From positions 226,623,434-226,687,433 of the forward strand of contig JALIGW010000001.1 in the NCBI GenBank assembly GCA_023053685.1: 64,000 nucleotides of DNA, in the 5' to 3' direction. This DNA is from Diadophis punctatus similis. Its lineage: Eukaryota > Chordata > Lepidosauria > Squamata > Dipsadidae. This document shows, in pieces, positions 54,163 to 64,000 of this stretch. The translations under genes were made by a program, and so were the position numbers. Within the stretch, counting starts at the first letter, position 1, and every line of letters begins with the position of its first letter. The notes below the pieces were generated by a model. It was not told where the DNA came from. It did not search any database and saw nothing but the letters and a program-made list of their open reading frames with translations.

Positions 54163-55328
54163 CTGTGATGGCGAACCTATGGCACGCATGCTGGAAGTGG
54201 CACGCAGAACCATTTCTCTGGACATGCGGAGCCATCTCCCATTGCTCTTCCGGGTTCCATTGCGCCGGCCAGCTGGTCTTCACATGCATGGGAGTGCCAG
54301 AAATCAAAAGAGCCCGGTGTGCATGCGCGTGCTGGGAAGATGAACTTCCGGGTTTCCGGCACGCGCATGTGCACCAAGTGGCTGCTCTTTCGGTTTCTGG
54401 CACTCCTGCATGCATGAAGGCCAGCTGGCCAGTGCGCATGCGTGCGCCAGAACCCACAAAGGAAGTAAGAGCAAGGGGAGCAGAGCTGCCAGCCCGGATG
54501 GGCGGCCGGTGCTTCCCTCCCTCCCTGCTTGAGGGGGCTTCTTGCACGGCCCCAGTCCTCCAGCCCATGGTCCGGAGCACCTGGCCAGCTCGGGCACACA
54601 GGGCAGCAAGGCAGAGTTTGCTGGCTGGGTGGCCAGCCGCCCCACTCGCTGCTCCTGCCGCTGCGAGGGAGTGGCGGTGGTTCTCGCGCTGCTGCTTTTG
54701 GCCGGGATGCTGGAGAAAAAGGAGCCGCACTGCCCCAGGAGGGACGGAGGAGAGCACAGCATGGAGACACCGCCGAGGGGTAAGAGGCGTGCCGGCTGGG
54801 AAGCAACAGGCAAGGGGGGGCCTGCGCTGGCTTGTTCTCGGTGGCAGGCTGGGAGGGTGCTTCATCCTGGCCAGAGTTGGGGCGAAGCTCTCCTGCCTGC
54901 TGGCCTCCCGAGCCGCGGGAACGCCGACACCCCTTACCTCCAAGGCCGGGAAGAGGCTCCGGCTTTCCAGTGGAGGGAGGTGACATTCCTTTCCCTATCT
55001 GGGGCTGCGGAACTGGGTTGTCGGTGGGGGTTGCCCCGCCACCCCGACGGGGACCAGGGGGGCAGGCAGGGAGGCGCAAGGACCCCCCAAAGGCCAAGTG
55101 GAGCCGGCACATGTGCGCTGGACAGCTGCTCTTTCCGCACGCATGTGCGCCAGAAACCGGAAGAGCAGGAGGCCAGCGTGCATGTACACACCAGAAACTG
55201 GAAGATCATCTGCTTTTCCGGTTTCTGGCCCGCGGGCGCAAAGCGCACCCGCTTCAGCACTTGGTGCCGAAAATGTTCGCGCAAGCTCCCGTTTCGGCAC
55301 TCGGTGCCGAAAAGGTTAGCCAACACTG
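54163..55328. mobile_element. 1.17-kb non-autonomous hAT-type element
   Basis: CTGTGATGGCGAACCTATGG to AAAGGTTAGCCAACACTG with exact CTGTAGGA duplications (54155-54162, 55329-55336). It is related to the 5326 and 38691 elements at its ends but much larger. The GC-rich interior gives open frames of 263-311 codons on both strands without transposase motifs. An embedded segment near 54600-54780 has exon-like features. The right end repeats GTTTCGGCACTCGGTGCCGA-type units. Confidence 0.92.
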
Positions 55329-55342
55329 CTGTAGGATAATAG

Positions 55343-55381
55343 AGGTCTATATTAACTGAAAACCTCAGTTAATATAGACCT
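55343..55381. repeat. 17-bp perfect hairpin, 5-nt loop
   Basis: AGGTCTATATTAACTGA (55343-55359) and TCAGTTAATATAGACCT (55365-55381) flank the loop AAACC. It begins 6 bases after the target duplication of the neighbouring hAT element and is outside that element. Confidence 0.95.
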
Positions 55382-56947
55382 ACACATACATAACTACTGT
55401 ACAATCTGCTCTTTATACTTGTGGAATAGATTTTTTTATTGTTAATATAAAATTTGTGTAACTTAAATAACGCTATAATGCCTTTCATGTAAAGAACAAG
55501 CATCCCCATATTTTAAAGGAAAGTGTAAGAAAAGAGTTTTGCTAGGGGAATGAAGGCATATTCTAAAATCAGTGGCAGAGAACTAAAGTTCTTCTTTAAC
55601 AGCAGACAAAAACCCGCCTGCTATTGAAGGAGGGAGATTGCATGATAAAAGACAGACTGTCCAGTTCCAGCAGTTTTCATCTCCGCTAGGGACAGGCCCT
55701 TTGTGAAGCTTAATGGGTCTTAATTGCCTATTCAAGACCAACCCACCCAAAATACTTTGCATTACAAGAGGTGGATAGCAACAATCTATTGTTACTGAGA
55801 AAAGCCAGTCACTCTCCCTCCCTCTACTGTATATTTAGAGGGAGCAGGGAAATCTGGGGAAGGGGAGTTAATGACATCATTGCCCCTTCTCATTAAAAAT
55901 AATAATAAAAAAGCTCCCACTCCCAGCATTTTTCCCCCTGTGAGCCTCCACTTAATTAGAACAACATGTTTTCTCAAGTACCTTTTTCTTAATCCGGATG
56001 GTCACCATGTCTCGGAAATTAATGAGCCTATGAAACTACACAGACAAGTTAATTATTGTCCTTTGTAATTAAGTTATTCTTTTTTTTTTTTACTAAGAGA
56101 TGCCTGGAATAGGTTCTAGGATTTATTTTGGGAAGCAGAAGGGTGTCAAAGAAATAAAAATACAGTTGAAAAATAAACCCACAAAATTAAAAATTAATAT
56201 ATATAAATCTTCTTGTACTCGCTGTTCTTTTCCAATACTTTTATATTTTGACTTATAGCCATTCACCATGGAAACTGCCTTTCTGGATGGGCAGGGTGAT
56301 TCACTAAAAGAGCTGCCTGCCACCAAGGGTTTCTCATCTGCCTTAAAATGATACTTGTAAATGCAAGGTGGGTAAAGGGAGAAGCTGCCACTCAGGATTT
56401 AAGAACTGGAATGTCAGGTAGTGAATATTGTCAGTTGTATGTCTATGCAGGGTGATGCACCCCTATCCTAATATTATGGTACATTCCAATACAAGCAAGA
56501 CACGTGATATGAGTTGTGCGCATGTGTGCATTCCTGATTCTCCATTAATCTTCTTCTGCCTTTGACTCTGACCGGAAGGGTCACAATTTATTAGCAAGGA
56601 TGTAACTATTCATGATTTATTGTTTTTGTACCGAAATAAATATTTTCTATTAGACTTTTAATCTCGGCTTTATTTCTAAAAGTCTGAATTCCAAGAAAAG
56701 ATCCACATCGCCTCTATGAGATTTATTCTCATCTTAACATGGAAGGAGAATGGAAGGGATGCTTAATTCAACCCTTGCATGGGCTTGGGGGCGGGGCCGG
56801 GGGAGGATGGAGCCACTGTGTTTTCTTGCCTAATCATTTCCCTCCTCCCTAAATCTGAAAGGTGTGGAAAATTTGAATGGAACCCATATTTTAGCTGGAT
56901 TACATCTTCCTTTCTCACTTGAGGCACAAATAACCAGACTCACATTA
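55382..56947. other. Unique-looking stretch; possible conserved non-coding DNA
   Basis: The interval 55690-56070 is rich in homeodomain-like cores (GTTAATGACATCATT, CACTTAATTAGAAC, GAAATTAATGAGCC, GTTAATTATTG). It lacks repeat signatures. Regulatory function is speculation from composition. No gene was recognised. Confidence 0.4.
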
Positions 56948-57337
56948 CAGATAGTCTTTGATTTACAACAATTCGTTTAGACACCAAAGTTACAATGGCA
57001 CTGAAAAAAGTGGCATATGACCTTTTTTTCATGCTTACGACCACTGCAGCACCCCCATGGACGCTTGGTCAAAATTTGGATGCTTGGCAACTGGTTTATA
57101 TTTATGACACCTGCAGTGTCCTGGGATCATTTGATCACCTTTTACGACCTTCTGACAAGCAAAGTCAATGGGGAAGCCAGATTCACTTAACAACCATGTT
57201 ACTAACTTAACCACTGCAGCGAGTCACTTAACAACGGTGGCAAGAAAGGTCGTAAAATGGGGCAAAATTCACTTAACTGTCTCACTTAGCAACAGAAATT
57301 TTGGGCTCAATTGTGGTCATAAGTTGAGGACTACCTG
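56948..57337 (+). mobile_element. CAGGTAGTCCTC-type DNA element, best copy in the window
   Basis: Inverted ends CAGATAGTCTTTGATTTAC and AAGTTGAGGACTACCTG. The interior is rich in CACTTAACAAC-type motifs. Related copies lie at 10784, 29505 and 35735. No coding capacity. Target duplication unclear. Confidence 0.82.
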
Positions 57338-57565
57338 CATCCTACTTTGGACACATCATGTGAAGACCTAGCACTCTGTAGAAAGTTATACTGCTGGGAA
57401 AGAGGGAAGGAAAAAGAGGATGACCTGCAGCAAGGTGGATGGACTCAATTGCAGCATTGATGAGTGTATCATTGGAAGAGCTGAAGGACCGGATGAGAGA
57501 CAAATCTTCATGGAGAAAATCTAACTGTCTGGTTGTTTAGAGTAGACACTGACTTGATAGCACAT
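57338..57565 (+). mobile_element. Bov-B/RTE LINE 3'-end fragment
   Basis: It has degenerate C-terminal codons (GKREGKRG, then ARWMDSI), CATGGAGAAAATCTAACTGT, and the terminal GACTTGATAGCACATAATCA with ATCAATC repeats. It follows the DNA element directly. Confidence 0.75.
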
Positions 57566-57937
57566 AATCAATCAATCTCTCCCTTAGGAGCCATTTCAAA
57601 ATGTGCATTCTGCATTCCTTCTCAGTAACCTGTTTCTCCCTAATGTTTAGTAGTTCATTTAGCACAAGATTCTTCAGATAGAAGATTACTCAGTGGAAAT
57701 GATTCCACTATCCTATTTTTGCTGAGGTGTTTTATCCATGCTGTGTGTTTCCCTGCACCTGCCTGCCTTCTATGTGTCTGGAGAATGTTATGGTTCTCTT
57801 GATTAATCACCTGCCTCATTCAGGATTTATCTCAGTTTATATGTCTGGCAAATGATTGTGACTCAGCAGAGGTGTTGCGTTCTGATTTACAACTTGCTTG
57901 GACTGATAGAGAACTACAGAGGGTTACACTAAGGCTA
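57566..57937. other. Stretch without a recognised gene
   Basis: No supported feature. Confidence 0.5.
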
Positions 57938-58043
57938 CCAGACCAAAAAAAAAAATCTAGACAATCACTAGATGGCAGCAAAAACAGGAAAAACAAACTC
58001 CTGTTTTTGCTGCCTTCTAGTGATCTATATTTTGATAGTCTGG
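57938..58043. mobile_element. Short palindromic MITE
   Basis: CCAGACCAAAAAA to TTTGATAGTCTGG. The inner arms CACTAGATGGCAGCAAAAAC and GTTTTTGCTGCCTTCTAGTG are near-perfect complements around a short centre. Confidence 0.85.
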
Positions 58044-59152
58044 ATCAGGTTGCCCAAGTTTATGCAAACTGACTAAGAGATGCAGACTGTCTTTTTGCAG
58101 CGTTTCTATGGTGCCCTATCAAAACTCAGATCTTTGAAATAGAGAACTATTAAGGGCTTGATACAAGGTCCACATCAGCTATCTCTGCCTATCAAAAGCA
58201 TACTTGGCTGCCTGGTGCAATAAAACATGAATACAAGGACAGCTAGAATCTGAGTGGGTGGGGGAAGGCTCAGGATGCAAGCTACCCAGTAGGCTAGAGA
58301 ACATTTCAAGTCTTATTTTTCAGTGGTGGAAGCAAAGGAAATGTACTTTTCTATGTATTTAAGGGTATCTGGGTAGCCATCTGTTAAAGCAATTCTAAGT
58401 AGGGAGAGACTGATTAACTGCATAAGGAAATGGGTTAAAGTAAGTGTTCAGTCAAAGCTTTGGATGAGAATAACAAGTTCTCAAATCCAGTTTGAGTGAA
58501 ATTCTTGTTCAAGACAATGCTCCTGCTATTCCTACGATTATTTTTTGTTTTTAAAAAATGTAAAAGTAGTTTTTGGACATAAAGTGGGTAAAGAGCTGTT
58601 GGGTTGGAGGAGGCAATAAATGTAAGTTGTGATAAGCTGCTTCTTTGAGAGCAAAAGCTTTGTTTACCCTTCTTGGCTTTCCTGGCAGATAGTTGGAATT
58701 GCTGCATCTGAAGAAGAGCTGTTCCCAGGTCCTTGTGTTAGCTGATGTTTAGTCTTGCTTCCCATGGTGTTTTAAATCTACATGAAAACACTGGGTAAAG
58801 TCACTTAAGGACTTGAACTGCCATGCTATAGGTGTGATGATAATACTCAGTTCTGTTTTGTTTTCTTCCTTGGGTTCAGGTGTGGCCCAGATATTTGGAG
58901 CAGGTGTCTGGAATCAGATGGGCTAAATGACAGTGGAGTTCTGGATGAGATCAGATTTTCCTTGATAGCACTCTTGAGTGCTGACACACCAAATACAACA
59001 TCCCACCTGTAGGAAAAAAATCTAGCTATATAGTACACAAGTCTGATGTGATCATTTGTAGACTGTTAAGCATCTTATAAAGGTCAACTTAGTAATATTG
59101 GGAACACATTTACATAGTTTCCTTCACAGCAGTGTAGAAATATTTTGCCATT
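58044..59152. other. Stretch without a recognised gene
   Basis: Short frames without domain resemblance. Confidence 0.55.
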
Positions 59153-59153
59153 G

Positions 59154-59154
<1 letters not shown>

Positions 59155-59220
<66 letters not shown>
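59155..59220. repeat. (GT)n microsatellite
   Basis: About 33 perfect GT units. The Cys/Val repeat frame across it is an artefact. Confidence 0.98.
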
Positions 59221-59222
<2 letters not shown>

Positions 59223-59938
59223 TGCGTATTTTACTTCTCATTCCTGTCCACAGCCCTGAAGCCTCCCTTCTAAGTACCAACCAGACCAAACTTTACTCCA
59301 ACAAGGTCAGTCAGGTGCTGTTTCCCCTACATAGACATCTGAACTGGGCTTCTTTGAAAAGCATTCCAAAGTAGAACCGATTTAGAAAACTGCAAACAAG
59401 TCTTATTTCTCTGGCAATTTTTGTTTGCTAAACCCAGTTTGAAGTGCAGCGCCCCCTACCTTAGTCCTCCGGAATCTTTCGCAGATTACAGTACATTTGT
59501 GGGAGGATTAATTCTTCTATCCTTAACTGTGAACTCCCCTCCTCCCATGATAATTAAACACCACAAATCCTCTACTGGAACTAATGGAAATCTTATTAAT
59601 CCTATTTCTTGCAGGGGGTGGGGAAGAAGTCAAGCATGCAAGATGGGTAGTTCTTCCTTTCCCAGCAGTAAACCACAAGACTGTGACTCCACAGAGCAAG
59701 GGGGGGGGGCTTTATTTAACAAGTATATTAAGAGATGAAAGCCGAGAGAAAGCTCCATAGGTAGAAAGTCTATACCTCTTATCTAAATAGTCTGCAGTCC
59801 TTTTTTAAAGTGTAAAAAAGGTAAAAATTCCATTTGGTTCCCAGTGATTACACATCCACATCCATACTCTTTTCTGGAAACAAGAGAAATGTGATTTGAG
59901 ATTACCTTCTACCAGAATTTTTTTCTAACTCCCACTCA
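59221..59938. other. Stretch without a recognised gene
   Basis: Includes a G10 run near 59700. The 105-codon forward frame (59421-59738) lacks support. Confidence 0.5.
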
Positions 59939-59980
59939 GAGTGTGTGTGTGTGTGTGTGTGTGTGAGTGTGTGTGTGTGT
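59939..59980. repeat. (GT)n microsatellite, interrupted
   Basis: GT repeats with one GAGT interruption. Confidence 0.95.
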
Positions 59981-60804
59981 CCTGCCTTTATTATTTTTAT
60001 AAACTCAAGGTGTCAGACATGCCTAATCATCTTTCCTCATCTTATTTTTCCCATAACCACCACCTTGTGAGATGAGTTAATTTGAGAAAGTGACTGGCCC
60101 AAAGTCACACCCAGATGGTTTTCAGGCTAAGGTGGGACTAGAAATCATGATCTGCTTTTTTGTTTAAAGCATAAATAAATATAAATAAATAAAAATATAG
60201 AAGTGTATTTTCTCCCCCCTTCTTTTTAAATAGATCCATTATCAGGTGGATGCACTATACATGGGGGTCCCAAGTATAAGTCTATAGGGGTATGTGCTCA
60301 TATAAAAAGTCTATTAATAGAAACTGTGTCTTCCGAGAGATACCTCCACCTGCCCTCTGTTAAAAGGAAAGCAAGTTGGTGCTGAGGAGGGGGCATAGAG
60401 AAACAGAGCAATGCCCTTATTGGGAGCCATGGAAAGCGTAGACCATTACTAGGTCCAAAATATAGAAAGATTCCAGAAAGGAATTTCATTTCAAGGGCTT
60501 CATTTCCAGCGGGTTCATCCACATCTGGCCCTAGGGCTGTCCTTATTCAGCCTGCAGCAGCATCAGTGGGTAGGGGGGAGGGGCTCTCCACAACAGTCCC
60601 ACGTTCATATGTGGACCATTGAGAAAATTAATTGACCACCCGTTCCAAAGAAATGTTGTCTTATCAAATACTCAAAGTGTTTTGGTTTTTTTTACTTCAG
60701 CACTGATTTTAGTTACATCAGTTTGTCTAAGACTGCAATCCTGGCCATGTTTTCAAAGAATAAGTTCTGTGAGGCAATGGATGAACTTATTTACAAGAAA
60801 ATAA
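59981..60804. other. Stretch with a possible old SINE core
   Basis: At 60055-60155, CCTTGTGAGATGAGTTAATT and GACTGGCCCAAAGTCACACC resemble the core of an ancient MIR/L2-like repeat. The rest is unassigned. Confidence 0.4.
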
Positions 60805-61029
60805 GACTGTATGACTGTAACTTGTTGCTTGTATCCTTACGATTTATATCAATATTGATTGTTTCCTGATTGCTTATTGTACCCTATGACAATCATTAAG
60901 TGTTGTACCTGATTCTTGACAAATGTATCTTTTCTTTTATGTACACTGAGAGCATATGCACCAAAGACAAATTCCTTGTGTGTCCAATCACACTTGGCCA
61001 ATAAAGAATTCTATTCTATTCTATTCTAT
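60805..61029 (+). mobile_element. CR1-like LINE 3' end with short ATTCT tail (copy 3)
   Basis: Same family as 125-513. GTATCCTTACGATTTATATC, GTGTGTCCAATCACACTTGG and CCAATAAAGAATTCTATTCT are shared. The tail is only about 4 units (61008-61029). It is more 5' truncated than the other two copies. Confidence 0.88.
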
Positions 61030-63472
61030 AACTGGAAGTCAAAAACTCATTCTGGAAAGCAGTGGCAAACAACTTCTATATCTTGCCAAGAAAACAATCT
61101 GACATGTCCCTGTAAAGTGCAGGACCATCAATTTGACCCAAATGTTTTTATCTTTTTTGAATACAAAAAACAAAAATCACATATTTTGTTGAGGATGTAG
61201 TAGACAGAAGGTATATTTCTCTTTAATTTCATACCTGAAATGAATGAACAGACTTCATTCTCAGCCTTGCCTATCTCTCTTACTAGAAAAAGAAGGCTTT
61301 TCTACCTTCTAAGAAGATTCTGAAGGAAACATGAACAAATAGGCCCCATGTGGCTAAGTAAAACATAAACACAATTGTGTTTCCTTGTTGCCTCTAGCTT
61401 CCAGTCTGAGCTTGATCGGTTCTGCCTTCGGACTATGCCTATGACTATCTCTGAATGATCATATAGCCCCAAAGGCAAATATTCTGAACCAGAAATCCTT
61501 GTCTTGGCTTTTTCCTCATGGCTCAAAGTGCTATCTTCCTGTTCTGGAGATAATTATGCTGGCATTAAATTCACTCTATGCAGTGCCGGATCCCTATCTG
61601 GCTTCTATAGCCTCTGCTCTGGCTTGCCATTACACGATGCCATCCTGATTTAAGCTGTGCAGTATGCGGTAAACCAATGCATTGGTTCAATAGTTTGGCT
61701 TTTGCTAGAAGAGCTTGATCTGAAAGAGTTGGACTTTCAGCTTTACAAAGACGACCGCCACTAAAAGGGAACGTCCAGAGATTGCCAGGACAGCCTCTGC
61801 CCACACCAGCCTGAAATGCCAAGAGGTGCCAGGTTCATCCCATCCTGTTTCATTGCTGACATCTGGCAGGCATTATGTGCAGGCTTTGAGACTGACACAG
61901 GTTGCTATCAGTTTAAGAGAGGAAAAGTCACTGTAATACCAGGACAGTCATGGCTAGTGGCAGGATGAAGGCAACCATAGGGGCGCCACAGGAAAAGGTT
62001 AGTGATGCACTTTAATCCAAGTGGAGAAAGACCCTTCCCTTAGAGAGGGTTGCCAGGCACCCATGTTTTCTGATACAGGGCAAAATATTTTCTATTTTTT
62101 GATAACTGCTCCAATATGTAAAGTCTGTTTTAGCTTTATTGATTTAATGTCTTTCTTTTCTTTTCTTTTTTTAATGAGGGCTGAGGAATTCCGAGAGCTA
62201 GTCAATTAATTATTTTACAGACATTCCAAAAGTGACCCTGAAAAACAACATTTCTAAAATATTTCTAAAATAAAATAAAACATTTCTAAAATTAATCTGG
62301 CTTAAATGAATTGGCGCCTGGAATTCCTCTCCTCTTTCTTGGCGCTTGGGATTTCTCTCTTTCTCCTTGGTTCCCCGTGGTGCCGGCTGTCCCCTTTTGT
62401 TCTTGTATTTTAATTTGCATTTTCATTCTATCGTGTAACATTTAACCTACTTCATTTTATCAGAATTTTGTTATTGGCTGGCCTATATATAAATAACTCT
62501 GTCTCTGAACAAGCCTTGGCACATGTGAGCCAAACAGCTGCATATTCTTCTCATGTTTATTCCTGCCTCCAGTTTTTCTGCATGTTGAAGTTCAGATTGC
62601 AAGTTTCTTGGAACCCAGGGTTATCCTTCTACAGACTGTGAATTGTTAACACAAATTTAAAATGTCAACTTAGTTGTTAATTTATATGGCGCCTTTCCTC
62701 TAGAAGCTCAAAGGTGTCTTATATTGTGATCTGTCTTCATTTTAACGGATATAGGCTGGACTGAAAGAGAACGACTAGCTCAAAGTCACTGGGTGGGTTT
62801 CTGTGGCTGAAGGTCAACTTGAACCAGAGTCTCCCTGATCCTTAAGCACCCTTTCTAAGCTTGGGAAGATGGGAGATAATCTAAAAACATATAATTATAT
62901 TTTAATAATTCTGCCTGCCCCAGCTTAATAGATATGTTTTTGATACTGAGCAAAGCATGTATGTAAACACTTGCCATTTATGTCTTTTAAAAATAGCAGT
63001 ACATTCCTATCTAAATAGTTTACTTCACTTTAATTGGGGTCAGCAGGATGTTGGATCCTCTCACTGCAACGGTAGGGTACGTCTAATTCAAACATAATTT
63101 ATAAAGATTTATGGTGGCAGAGGAGAAGTCTTGGCTAAATAAATAAGAGCAGCAGCACAAGAGAAATGGGGTGGGGGTGGGAGAAGAGAGAGTGAGCTCA
63201 GATTTGTAAGTCCTCTGATACAGTCCAAGGATGGAATTGTGTTTCATGAACAGCTCAACAGCATACCCTATTGGCTCATTTCTAGAGATGCAAGAAACGT
63301 TTGAAAATACGAATTAAGCACAGAGGTGGGAGGTTTCCCCTAAGTTTGGCGCACAGAGGAGGTCACCTGCAAAGAAATTTAAAAAGGTGGCAGTGGCTGT
63401 TTTCATCTTTCCTCTTCCTGCCTTTTTCTTAAGTTAACCTTAGACTGTCTACAGTAGACCTCTCCCCATTTC
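61030..63472. other. Mostly unique-looking stretch, no recognised gene
   Basis: Near 62480-62495, GGCCTATATATAAATAAC is a TATA-like box without other promoter support. Near 62765-62840, ACTAGCTCAAAGTCACTGGG and AACCAGAGTCTCCCTGATCC resemble an old MIR/L2-like core. The 83-codon reverse frame at 61571-61822 has no domain. Confidence 0.45.
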
Positions 63473-63601
63473 TAAGAGGTCTGTAAGGGGCGTGCATAAG
63501 CGCACCATGTCCTATTGTCCTCTTTATAGGTACTTTTTACCTATGTTATGTTTATACAAACAACTACTATCCTGTACAAGTTTGACAAATAAAAAAATAA
63601 A
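63473..63601 (+). mobile_element. LINE 3'-UTR fragment with AAAT tail (copy B)
   Basis: CTAAGAGGTCTGTAAGGGGC, GTGCATAAGCGCACC and TTTGACAAATAAAAAAATAA match 25205-25362. Non-coding. Confidence 0.7.
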
Positions 63602-64000
63602 TGTAGCCCCCACCCTTCTTTCTGTCCTGTTGGGAATAGCCAAATGTACACTACAAGGTTTTCAGCCGCCTCTCCTTTCTTGTGGAATTAAGTGTAAGTT
63701 TAATCTTTTTAAAACTTTAATGCTTTAGCAGGTCACTCTACATATATCCACCTTTGGAATTTTACAGACAATTTTTTAGGATTTTGGAAAATTCAAATCA
63801 TGTGTGAACTGACTTCAAGCTAATCAGGAAATGCGACGCTCCCCTAAATAGACAGCAACCATCTGAACAATTGCTATTGGATTTATGCAACCTAGATAAT
63901 TGTAGCTTGCTTCTTCAGAGATTCCTGGTAGATGTTTTAAGCAAACTCTGTCTAGCTAGTTGCCTCACTAAAGTAGCTTTTTAAGGCTTGATTATTCCAT
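63602..64000. other. Terminal stretch without a recognised gene
   Basis: No supported feature up to the window edge. Confidence 0.55.

Noticed and set aside
54152..55359. Overlapping open frames of 170-311 codons on both strands, as possible genes
   Set aside because: They lie almost wholly inside one GC-rich hAT element, overlap in several frames at once and show no domain. Low stop-codon frequency in GC-rich DNA explains them. Only the short exon-like segment near 54600-54780 is kept as a finding.
62470..62500. A promoter from the TATA-like sequence
   Set aside because: A TATATATAAATA string alone in AT-rich DNA, without a start region, coding exon or LTR structure, is not enough.

Overview
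This is repeat-dense vertebrate nuclear DNA, best explained as an advanced (colubroid) snake. The diagnostic signs are CR1-like LINE 3' ends that run into long (AATAG)n/(ATTCT)n arrays, tRNA-derived Sauria-type SINEs, Bov-B/RTE LINE remnants, L2 LINE remnants with (AAAT)n tails, and many squamate hAT-type non-autonomous elements. I found no complete host protein gene. Nearly all long open frames come from transposons, microsatellites or GC-rich DNA. The window reads as intergenic or intronic sequence. One short reverse-strand frame with a consensus splice donor (47149-47298) is the only candidate host exon.

Layout. 0-10 kb: an AATAG-tailed LINE end, a polypurine tract, a Sauria SINE split by a hAT element, and a 5'-truncated L1 with a 15-bp target-site duplication. 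10-16 kb: the first NRF1-motif hAT, LTR-like sequence, a DNA element split by a solo LTR, and a rearranged mariner. 16.7-18.2 kb: a 1.47-kb hAT-type foldback element. 18-29 kb: MITEs, paired SINEs, a second AATAG-tailed LINE, a shorter relative of the foldback element, an L2 end and two more hAT elements. 29.7-37 kb: four solo LTRs of one family, with CR1, hAT and LTR-like remnants. 38-48 kb: further hAT elements, a Helitron candidate, Bov-B and CR1 reverse-transcriptase remnants, and the candidate exon. 49-64 kb: a well-preserved L2 fragment, four hAT elements (one of 1.17 kb), a perfect hairpin, more MITEs and a third AATAG-tailed LINE end.

The most unusual object is the element at 16688-18154. 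Its termini, TAAGGTGACCAGA and TCTGGTCACTTTA, are flanked by an exact 8-bp duplication, TTGTATGA. It carries a long inverted repeat in which each arm resembles the start of the vertebrate HES1 gene: the TTTCACA...GAGCCGTTCGCGTGCAG promoter block, a TATA box, a GGCCGCCAGG initiator-side block, a GC-rich leader and an ATG opening MPADLMEK. Because upstream promoter sequence is present, this looks like DNA-level capture of HES1 promoter and first-exon sequence by a transposon, followed by inverted duplication, and not a retrocopy. The HES1 match is from memory and needs alignment.

Other themes. A GC-rich hAT family spreads the 12-bp palindrome TGCGCATGCGCA, which is the NRF1 consensus. Nested insertions with intact target duplications give a relative chronology. 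LINE 3' tails appear to seed microsatellites.
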